A stretch of 32,334 bases of DNA, from contig DATASA010000018.1 of NCBI GenBank assembly GCA_036269435.1, positions 1-32,334 of the forward strand. The letters are read 5' to 3'. Shown piece by piece: positions 26,814-32,334 of the stretch. Origin of the DNA: CADCTB01 sp036269435. Lineage in GTDB: Bacteria > Actinomycetota > Acidimicrobiia > Acidimicrobiales > AC-14. The notes under the pieces were generated by a model, which was given only the letters and a program-made list of their open reading frames with translations, did not search any database and was not told where the DNA came from. Numbering within the stretch: position 1 is the stretch's first letter; each line of letters starts with the position of its first letter. Position numbers and translations under genes: made by a program.

Positions 26814-28172
26814 GTGCGCCCGGTCCTCACGCCCGAGGAGACGCGGGCGGTCGACCGCGCCGCGCCGGAGCCGGGCGACGTGCTCGTCGCCCGGGCCGGG
26901 GGGGCTGTGGCCCGGGAGGCGGTCGCCATGATGGGCGGCGCGTACGGCCGCCGGGTGGTCGTCGTCGCCGGGAAGGGCAACAACGGAGCGGACGGGCGGG
27001 TGGCCGCCGACCGCCTGCGGCGCCGCGGGGTGCGGGTGCTGGTCGTCGAGGCCGCCGACCAGCCCGACCGGCTCCCGCCGGCGGACCTGGTGATCGACGC
27101 CGCTTTTGGCACCGGCTTCCGCGGGGACTACCGGGCGCCCGACCCCGGCCGGGCGTTGGTCCTGGCCGTGGACATCGCCTCCGGCGTCGACGGGCTCACG
27201 GGGGAGGCGGTCGACGGCGCAGTCCGGGCCGATGCCACCGTGACGTTCGCCGCACTCAAGCCGGGGCACCTGCTTGCGAAGGGGCCGGAGCACACCGGCC
27301 GGCTGACCCTGGTCGACATCGGCCTCGACGTGTCCAGGTCCACCATCGCGCTGGTGGAGGCGGCCGACGTGGCGTCGTGGCTCCCGCCCCGACCCCGGGA
27401 CAGCCACAAGTGGAAGTCGGCGATCTGGATGGTGGCCGGGTCGCCGGGCATGACGGGCGCCGCCGACATGGCCTCCCGGGCGGCCATGCGGTCGGGCGCG
27501 GGCACGGTGCGCCTCGGCATTCCCGGCCAACCGCCCTCGCCACGCTTTCCCGAGGTGGTGGGGCGGCCGATGCCGGCCTCGGACTGGGACGGCGAGGTCG
27601 CCGCCGACCTGGACCGGGTCAAGGCCGTCGTCGTCGGCCCCGGGCTGGGGCGGGCCGACGCGACCCGCACCGCGGTACGGCGGCTGCTGGGCGTCGCCAA
27701 GGTCCCGGTCGTGGTCGACGCCGACGCCCTGTTCGCCCTCGGCGCGTTGGACGACCCGGTACGGGTGCTGAAGGCCCGACCCGGGCCCACGGTGCTGACG
27801 CCCCACGACGGCGAGTTCTCCCGCCTGACCGGCTGTGCGCCCGGCCCCCGGCGCATCTCCGCGGTACGCCACCTGGCCGCGACCACCGGCGCCACCGTGC
27901 TGCTCAAGGGGTCGACGACCATCGTCGCCGACCCTGACGGACAGGTCCTGCTGACCATGGCGGGCGACGCCCGCCTCGCCACCGCCGGCACCGGCGACGT
28001 GCTGGCCGGCGTGGTCGGCGCCCTGCTGGCCCAGGGCCTGTCCGGGGCCCATGCCGCCGCCGGCGCGGCCTTCCTGCACGGGACGGCTGCGGGCCTAGGC
28101 TGGAAGCGCGGCCTGGTGGCAGGCGACCTGCTCGACCTTCTTCCCGCCGCCTTCGCCCAGCTAGCGCCCTGA
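26814..28172 (+). CDS. nnr: Bifunctional NAD(P)HX epimerase/dehydratase
   Basis: 452 residues from GTG 26814. The N-terminal YjeF-N epimerase domain (about 1-185) has VAGKGNNGADGRVAA (52-66), DAAFGTGFRG (95-104) and DIASGVDGLTGE (120-131); GKGNNGADG replaces the commoner GxGNNGGDG. The C-terminal ADP/ATP-dependent dehydratase domain (about 195-450) has VVGPGLGR, LTPHDGEFSRL and AGTGDVLAG (391-399) with the probable catalytic D395. The pair repairs hydrated NAD(P)H. The gene starts 3 nt after acpS. Confidence 0.95.
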   Translation: MRPVLTPEETRAVDRAAPEPGDVLVARAGGAVAREAVAMMGGAYGRRVVVVAGKGNNGADGRVAADRLRRRGVRVLVVEAADQPDRLPPADLVIDAAFGTGFRGDYRAPDPGRALVLAVDIASGVDGLTGEAVDGAVRADATVTFAALKPGHLLAKGPEHTGRLTLVDIGLDVSRSTIALVEAADVASWLPPRPRDSHKWKSAIWMVAGSPGMTGAADMASRAAMRSGAGTVRLGIPGQPPSPRFPEVVGRPMPASDWDGEVAADLDRVKAVVVGPGLGRADATRTAVRRLLGVAKVPVVVDADALFALGALDDPVRVLKARPGPTVLTPHDGEFSRLTGCAPGPRRISAVRHLAATTGATVLLKGSTTIVADPDGQVLLTMAGDARLATAGTGDVLAGVVGALLAQGLSGAHAAAGAAFLHGTAAGLGWKRGLVAGDLLDLLPAAFAQLAP

Positions 28173-28201
28173 AAGCCCCTGAGCCCGACACCCGAGGTTC
28201 G

Positions 28202-28678
28202 ATGCCCCGTACCACGCTCGTGCGCCAGGTCATGACGACCGACGTGCTCACCTTCCGCCCGACCGAGACGGTCGAGGCCGCGGCCCGTGCCCTTACTCAA
28301 CGTCGCCTCGGTGGCGCCCCGGTGGTCGACGAGGGCGGCAAGGTGGTGGGACTGCTGGAGGACGACGACCTGATCGTGCAGGACACCCAACTCCACATGC
28401 CGACGGTGATCTCGCTGTTCGGGGGCTACATCGAGTTGCCCTCGGCGCTGGCCCACTTCGAGCGGGACCTGCGCAAGGCGGCCGCGGCCACCGTCGCCGA
28501 CGTGATGGACGCCGACGCGCCCACCTGCGGACCGGAGGACACGCTGGAAATGGTGGCCACCGCCCTCCACGAGAGCGGGAGCTCACGCATGGCGGTGATC
28601 GACGACGACGGGAACCTGGTCGGCGTGGTGTCCCGGGGCGACCTGGTCCGGGCCATCGTGGGCGACACGGCGAGCTAG
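28202..28678 (+). CDS. Protein with two CBS domains
   Basis: 158 residues made of a CBS pair (Bateman module) and nothing else. CBS1 is about residues 7-60 (VRQVMTTDVLTFRPTETVEAAARAL, GGAPVVDEGGKVVGLLEDDDLI). A linker with MPTVISLFGGYIELP follows. CBS2 is about 96-154 (VADVMDADAPTCGPEDTLEMVATAL, VIDDDGNLVGVVSRGDLVRAI). Such modules bind adenine nucleotides and act as sensors; the partner is unknown. It lies between nnr and alr, 4 nt before alr. GAGG precedes the ATG at close range. Confidence 0.9.
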   Translation: MPRTTLVRQVMTTDVLTFRPTETVEAAARALTQRRLGGAPVVDEGGKVVGLLEDDDLIVQDTQLHMPTVISLFGGYIELPSALAHFERDLRKAAAATVADVMDADAPTCGPEDTLEMVATALHESGSSRMAVIDDDGNLVGVVSRGDLVRAIVGDTAS

Positions 28679-28682
28679 CCCG

Positions 28683-29816
28683 GTGGCCGCCCGACCCGCG
28701 TGGGCCGAGGTCGACCTGGGCGCCATCCGGTACAACGCGGCCGTGTTGGCCGGCTTGGCCGCGCCGGCCGGCCTCTGCGCGGTGGTGAAGGCCGCGGGAT
28801 ACGGGCACGGGTCGGTGGCCGCGGCGCGCGCCGCCCTCGAAGGCGGCGCCACCTGGTTGGCCGTCGCCCTCGTCACCGAGGGCGCCGTTCTGCGACGCCA
28901 CGGCATCGACGCGCCGGTGCTGCTGCTGTCCGAGCCACCGGTGGCGGCGATGGAGGACGTGGTCGCCCTGGGACTGACGCCGACCGTCTACACCCAGCCC
29001 GGCGTCGAGGCCGCGGCCAAGGCCGTGGCCGCCGGCGGACCGGGGACCGGGCCCTTGACCGTCCACGTGAAGGTCGACACCGGGATGCACCGGGTCGGGG
29101 CGTCGGGGCCGGACGCCTTGGCGATCGTGCGCGCCGTGGTCGACCGGCCGGAACTGGTCTTCGGCGGGCTGTGGACGCACTTCGCGGTGGCCGACGAGCC
29201 CGACCACCCCTTCACCGCCCAGCAGTGCGCACGGCTGCAGTCGGTCGTGGACGCGCTGGCCGGCCTCGGGATGCGCCCGCCGCTGGTCCATGCGGCCAAC
29301 TCGGCGGGCGCCCTGGCCCACCCGGCCTCCCGGTTCGACCTGGTCCGCTGCGGGATCGCCCTGTACGGGGTGTCGCCGAGCGCGGCGCTGGCCGGCGTCG
29401 ATCCTGTCCCCGCCCTGCAGCCTGCGCTCTCGTTGCGGGCCCGGGTGTCGTTCGTGAAGCGGGTCGGGCCGGGCGAGGCGGTGTCGTACGGGCTGCGCCG
29501 GCCGCTGGAGCGGGAGGCGACGATCGCCACGGTGCCGGTGGGGTACGCCGACGGGATGCCCTGGCGGCTGGGCGTGACCGGCGGCGAGGTGCTGCTCGGC
29601 GGCCGCCGTCGCCCCCTCGCCGGCAGCGTCACCATGGACCAGATCCTGGTCGACTGCGGCGACGACACGGGCGTCCTGCCCGGCGACGAGGTCGTCCTGC
29701 TGGGCCGGCAGGGCGGCGAGCACATCTCGGCATGGGAGTGGGCCGAGCGGACCGGGACCATCGCCTATGAGATCCTCTGCGGCATCGGCCCTCGCGTCCC
29801 GAAGGTCTACACGTGA
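28683..29816 (+). CDS. alr: Alanine racemase
   Basis: 377 residues from GTG 28683. Alr makes D-alanine for peptidoglycan. The PLP-binding lysine is K36 in CAVVKAAGYGHG, where most family members have Asp or Asn before Gly/Ala-Tyr. Other markers are HVKVDTGMHRVGA, HAANSAGAL, RCGIALYGVSP, the catalytic tyrosine Y269 in AVSYGLRRP, and GSVTMDQI. It begins the alr-tsaE-tsaB-rimI-tsaD block typical of actinobacteria, here interrupted by a uracil-DNA glycosylase gene. Confidence 0.96.
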   Translation: MAARPAWAEVDLGAIRYNAAVLAGLAAPAGLCAVVKAAGYGHGSVAAARAALEGGATWLAVALVTEGAVLRRHGIDAPVLLLSEPPVAAMEDVVALGLTPTVYTQPGVEAAAKAVAAGGPGTGPLTVHVKVDTGMHRVGASGPDALAIVRAVVDRPELVFGGLWTHFAVADEPDHPFTAQQCARLQSVVDALAGLGMRPPLVHAANSAGALAHPASRFDLVRCGIALYGVSPSAALAGVDPVPALQPALSLRARVSFVKRVGPGEAVSYGLRRPLEREATIATVPVGYADGMPWRLGVTGGEVLLGGRRRPLAGSVTMDQILVDCGDDTGVLPGDEVVLLGRQGGEHISAWEWAERTGTIAYEILCGIGPRVPKVYT

Positions 29817-29824
29817 CGTTCCGT

Positions 29825-29830
29825 TACCAT
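29825..29830 (+). promoter_or_regulatory. -10 box for leaderless uracil-DNA glycosylase gene
   Basis: TACCAT ends 8 nt before GTG 29839, within the 22-nt gap after alr. No Shine-Dalgarno sequence precedes the GTG. The spacing matches the other candidate leaderless genes in the window. No clear -35 is present. Confidence 0.35.
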
Positions 29831-29838
29831 CGAACCCT

Positions 29839-30402
29839 GTGCCGGCCCTGGCCGAGGTGGAGCGAGAGGCGAAGGGCTGCGTGCGGTGCGGCCTGTCCGA
29901 AGGCCGCACGCACGTCGTCTTTGGCGTCGGGCACCCTCGTGCCGACCTCATGTTCGTCGGCGAGGCGCCCGGTCAGCAGGAGGACTTGCAGGGTGAGCCC
30001 TTCGTCGGCCGGTCCGGGCAACTGCTCGACCGCCTGGTGCTGGAGGAGATGGGCCTGAGCCGCGACCGGTTTTACATCGCCAACACCGTCAAGTGCCGCC
30101 CGCCGGGCAACCGCGACCCGGAAGCGGCCGAGATCGCCGCGTGCCGGCCCTGGCTGGAGACCCAGGTCGACCTCATCGACCCCAAGGTCGTCGTCACCCT
30201 GGGCAACTTCGCGGCCAAGCTGCTGTTGGGCACGACCGAGGGCATCACCCGGTTACGGGGCCGGGCCTATCCGTTCCGCCGGGGCGTCCTGGTGCCGACG
30301 TTCCACCCGGCCGCCGTCCTGCGGGGGGCGGGCCTGGCCGCCCAGATGCGGGCCGACCTCGTCCGGGCCAAGCAGTACCTCACCCCGGTCGCGGCGCGAT
30401 GA
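29839..30402 (+). CDS. Family 4 uracil-DNA glycosylase
   Basis: 187 residues from GTG 29839; the frame is open to 29767, but the upstream part overlaps alr and is not UDG-like. Four cysteines, C14, C17, C86 and C102 (CVRC, VKC, AAC), fit the [4Fe-4S] ligands of family 4 enzymes. Motif GEAPGQQEDLQGEPFVGRSGQLLD (41-64) forms the uracil pocket, and TFHPAAVLRG is the second catalytic region. It removes uracil from DNA at the first step of base excision repair. Its stop overlaps the tsaE ATG by 4 nt. Confidence 0.94.
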   Translation: MPALAEVEREAKGCVRCGLSEGRTHVVFGVGHPRADLMFVGEAPGQQEDLQGEPFVGRSGQLLDRLVLEEMGLSRDRFYIANTVKCRPPGNRDPEAAEIAACRPWLETQVDLIDPKVVVTLGNFAAKLLLGTTEGITRLRGRAYPFRRGVLVPTFHPAAVLRGAGLAAQMRADLVRAKQYLTPVAAR

Positions 30403-30887
30403 TCACCCTGGCCACCAAGTCGGTCGACGACACCCGGGCCCTGGCCGCCGAGGTGGCGTCCCTGGCCCGCCCGGGCGACCTCATCGTGCTCGCCGGGGAC
30501 CTCGGTACCGGCAAGACGGCCTTCGCCCAGGGGTTCGCCAAGGGCCTCGGCGTCGACGAGCCGGTCACCAGCCCGGCGTTCATCCTGGTCCGCACGTACG
30601 AGGGCCGGCTGCCGCTCGTCCACCTCGACGTCTACCGCCTCGACCACATCCAGGAGCTGGTCGACCTGGGCATCGCCGAGCTGCTCGACGAGGGCGCGGT
30701 GACGCTGGTGGAGTGGGGCGACGCGGTCACGCCCGCCCTGCCGGCCGACTTCCTGGAGGTGCGCCTGGACTGGCCCGACGACGCCCCGCCCGACGACCGG
30801 CGGCTGTCGATCCGCTCGGTCGGCCCGGCCTGGCCGCCTCGCGCCGACGGGCTCCGCTCGGTGCTGGCCCGCTGGACGGTCGCATGA
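30399..30887 (+). CDS. tsaE: tRNA t6A biosynthesis ATPase TsaE
   Basis: 162 residues from ATG 30399, which overlaps the preceding stop as ATGA. The Walker A motif is GDLGTGKT (33-40), followed by FAQGFAKGLGV, the switch-like VTSPAFILVRTYEG, and the metal-binding HLDVYRLD. VEWGD appears later. TsaE works with TsaB and TsaD to make threonylcarbamoyl-adenosine at tRNA position 37. All three genes are here in order. Confidence 0.95.
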   Translation: MITLATKSVDDTRALAAEVASLARPGDLIVLAGDLGTGKTAFAQGFAKGLGVDEPVTSPAFILVRTYEGRLPLVHLDVYRLDHIQELVDLGIAELLDEGAVTLVEWGDAVTPALPADFLEVRLDWPDDAPPDDRRLSIRSVGPAWPPRADGLRSVLARWTVA

Positions 30888-30906
30888 CGGCGCACCGGGG
30901 GGCGCC

Positions 30907-31617
30907 GTGCTGATCCTGGGCCTGGAGACCGCCACCCTCCAGGTGGGCTGCGCCATCGGCGGCCACGAGGGCGTGCTGGCCTGCTTCCACGCGGCCAAGG
31001 GCCGGCGCCACGTCGAGACCCTCATGCCCGCGGTCGAGTTCATGTGCCGCCAGGCCCAGATCGAGCTCGGCGACATCAGCGTGGTCGCGGTCGACGTCGG
31101 CCCGGGGCTGTTCAGCGGCCTGCGCGTCGGGGTGGCCGCGGCCAAGGCGCTGGCCCACGCCCTGCGGGTGCCCACCATCGGGATCTCCAGCCTGGACCTG
31201 CTCGCGTTCCCGGTCCGCTACACCAGCCGGCTGATCGTCCCCGCCATCGACGCCCGCCGGGGCGAGCTGTTCTACGCCTTCTACCGCCAGGTGCCCGGCG
31301 GTGCCCAGCGCCTGTCGCCCTACCAGGTGGGCACGCCCGAGGACCTGGCCTCCGAGCTGCTGGCCACCGGCGAGGACTGCCTGCTGGTGGGCGACGGGGC
31401 CCTCCGCTACCCGGAGATACTCACCGAGGTGTCGCGCTGCGAGGCCGGCGACGCCACCTCGGCCTACCCGTCGGCGGCGTCGTTGGTCGAGCTGGCCCAC
31501 CCCAAGGCGCTCAGAGAGGACTTCGTGCAGCCCTGGGAGCTGGAGCCGCTCTACCTGCGCAAGAGCGACGCCGAGATCAACTGGACCGCGGCGACGGAAA
31601 GGGCGAGGCAGGGCTGA
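30907..31617 (+). CDS. tsaB: tRNA t6A biosynthesis protein TsaB
   Basis: 236 residues from GTG 30907. The ASKHA-type fold is visible in ILGLETATLQVGCAIG, RHVETLMPAVEFM, and VDVGPGLFSGLRVGVAAAKALAHAL (about residues 59-83). TsaB is the catalytically inactive scaffold that dimerises with TsaD. A 9-codon micro-ORF (30884-30913) starts on the tsaE stop and overlaps the TsaB GTG. The tsaB stop overlaps the rimI ATG (TGATG). Confidence 0.94.
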   Translation: MLILGLETATLQVGCAIGGHEGVLACFHAAKGRRHVETLMPAVEFMCRQAQIELGDISVVAVDVGPGLFSGLRVGVAAAKALAHALRVPTIGISSLDLLAFPVRYTSRLIVPAIDARRGELFYAFYRQVPGGAQRLSPYQVGTPEDLASELLATGEDCLLVGDGALRYPEILTEVSRCEAGDATSAYPSAASLVELAHPKALREDFVQPWELEPLYLRKSDAEINWTAATERARQG

Positions 31618-32180
31618 TGGCGGTCGAGCGGCGCCAGATCGAGCCCGAGCAGCTGGTCGTGCACATCGTGCCCATGCGCCGGCGACACCTGCGGGCCGTG
31701 CTTCGGGTCGAGGCCCAGGTCTACGCCCGGCCGTGGTCGCTCAGCCTCTTCGTCAGCGAGCTGGCCCTGCGCACCAGCCGGGCCTACTACGTCGCCCGGG
31801 TCAACGGCGTCCTCTGCGGCTACGGCGGGTTGATGGTGTCGGAGGACGACGGTCACGTGACCACCCTCGCCGTCGACCCGGCGTGGCACCGGAACAAGAT
31901 CGGTACCCGGCTCCTGCTTGCGTTGGCCCGGGCCGCCATCCGCCGGGGCGCCCAGAACCTGACCCTGGAGGTCCGGGTCAGCAACCACGCGGCCCAGGAG
32001 TTGTACCGGCAGTTCGGGTTCCGCCCCGCCGGGATCCGCAAGAACTACTACGTGGAGACGAACGAGGATGCCCTGGTGATGTGGGCCCATGACGTGGACA
32101 CCCCGGAGTACCGCCGGCGCCTGGCCGACATCGAAGCCGGCATCCCCGGCCAGACCCTGGTGAGCGAGGGGTTCCGATGA
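31617..32180 (+). CDS. rimI: Ribosomal-protein-alanine N-acetyltransferase-like GNAT
   Basis: 187 residues with one GNAT domain. The acetyl-CoA-binding region is VTTLAVDPAWHRNKIGTRLLLALARAAIRRGAQNLTLEVRVSNHAAQELYRQFGF (about residues 82-136), with FRPAGIRKNYYVETNEDALVMW after it. RimI acetylates the N-terminus of S18 in E. coli. The protein is longer than E. coli RimI (148 residues), with about 18 extra N-terminal and 20 extra C-terminal residues. ATG 31674 is a possible shorter start. Position between tsaB and tsaD supports the name. Confidence 0.9.
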   Translation: MAVERRQIEPEQLVVHIVPMRRRHLRAVLRVEAQVYARPWSLSLFVSELALRTSRAYYVARVNGVLCGYGGLMVSEDDGHVTTLAVDPAWHRNKIGTRLLLALARAAIRRGAQNLTLEVRVSNHAAQELYRQFGFRPAGIRKNYYVETNEDALVMWAHDVDTPEYRRRLADIEAGIPGQTLVSEGFR

Positions 32181-32334
32181 GCGACGGTTTCGCGGCCACT
32201 GCCGATGCCGCTGCCACTGCCGATGCCGCTGCCACTGCCGATGGCGTTGCCGACCTGCCGCAGCCGTTCCTGGTCCTCGGGATCGAGACGTCGTGCGACG
32301 AGACCGCGGCCGCCGTCGTCGCCGACGGCCACAC
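32177..32334 (+). CDS. tsaD: tRNA t6A synthase subunit TsaD, N-terminal part (partial)
   Basis: The gene runs off the window after 52 codons. The core start LVLGIETSCDETAAAVV is the conserved beginning of TsaD/Kae1, the ASKHA ATPase that transfers the threonylcarbamoyl group to A37 of tRNA. ATG 32177 overlaps the rimI stop as ATGA. Between it and the core lie about 30 extra residues built mostly from a repeated ATADAA unit. No other standard start is available closer to the core. The metal-binding histidines are outside the window. Confidence 0.94.
   Translation, partial: MSDGFAATADAAATADAAATADGVADLPQPFLVLGIETSCDETAAAVVADGH
32195..32248 (+). repeat. 18-nt in-frame tandem repeat at the tsaD N-terminus
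   Basis: Three 18-nt units, 32195-32212, 32213-32230 and 32231-32248, are based on GCCACTGCCGATGCCGCT. The first two are identical and the third ends GGCGTT. They encode ATADAA, ATADAA and ATADGV. Within each unit GCC-A/G-CT and GCCGAT blocks suggest a still smaller origin. Slippage-prone sequence at the start of an essential gene may vary between strains. Confidence 0.85.

Noticed and set aside
29831..29846. Possible second SOS box at the uracil-DNA glycosylase start (TCGAAC half-site)
   Set aside because: The second half reads TGCCGG-like sequence rather than GTTCGA, so only one half-site exists.
1..32334. CRISPR arrays, tRNA or rRNA genes, insertion sequences or prophage genes
   Set aside because: No regularly spaced repeats, cloverleaf-like sequence, rRNA segments, transposase or phage motifs were seen; the only repeats are short intergenic palindromes and two in-frame tandem arrays.

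Overview
The window is a GC-rich bacterial chromosome segment with almost wall-to-wall genes. It reads as an actinobacterium, probably from a deep lineage such as Acidimicrobiia (inference). Evidence: the order str-S10-spc-alpha r-protein genes, then truA, rplM-rpsI-glmM-glmS, acpS, nnr, alr, tsaE-tsaB-rimI-tsaD matches actinobacteria; r-proteins S14, S4 and L36 are the zinc-binding forms; there is a DinB/MDMPI-type (mycothiol-dependent family) protein; GTG starts are frequent; several genes look leaderless. No rRNA, tRNA, CRISPR, prophage or insertion sequence was seen, and no gene-free gap exceeds 200 bases.

Layout. 1-531: end of tuf and rpsJ. 532-729: a likely transcript boundary (hairpin, promoter, structured leader). 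730-10690: rplC-rplD-rplW-rplB-rpsS-rplV-rpsC-rplP-rpmC-rpsQ-rplN-rplX-rplE-rpsZ-rpsH-rplF-rplR-rpsE-rpmD-rplO. 10830-13541: secY-adk-map. 13680-17795: infA-rpmJ-rpsM-rpsK-rpsD-rpoA-rplQ-truA. 17792-19025, minus strand: UBP zinc-finger protein, YceI protein and a small coiled-coil protein. 19143-22112: a UvrD-like helicase and an MDMPI-like protein. 22135-23048: rplM-rpsI. 23065-28172: glmM, glmS, acpS and nnr (amino-sugar precursors, ACP activation, NAD(P)HX repair). 28202-32334: a CBS-pair protein, alr, a family-4 uracil-DNA glycosylase, then tsaE-tsaB-rimI and the start of tsaD (t6A tRNA modification and N-terminal acetylation).

Most of this is conserved housekeeping. The parts worth a second look are regulatory or lineage-specific: a near-perfect LexA/SOS box lying over the start codon of the UvrD-like helicase; an infA gene whose best start is CTG; a series of TAnnnT -10 boxes 6-9 nt before start codons that lack Shine-Dalgarno sequences; twin GC-rich hairpins 6 nt after the rpsJ and truA stops; a dispersed ~70-nt intergenic repeat present twice; micro-ORFs bridging genes of the alpha operon; long disordered tails on L4, L22, S3 and L29; and in-frame tandem repeats at the N-termini of S17 and TsaD. 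I did not find a clearly new multi-gene system.
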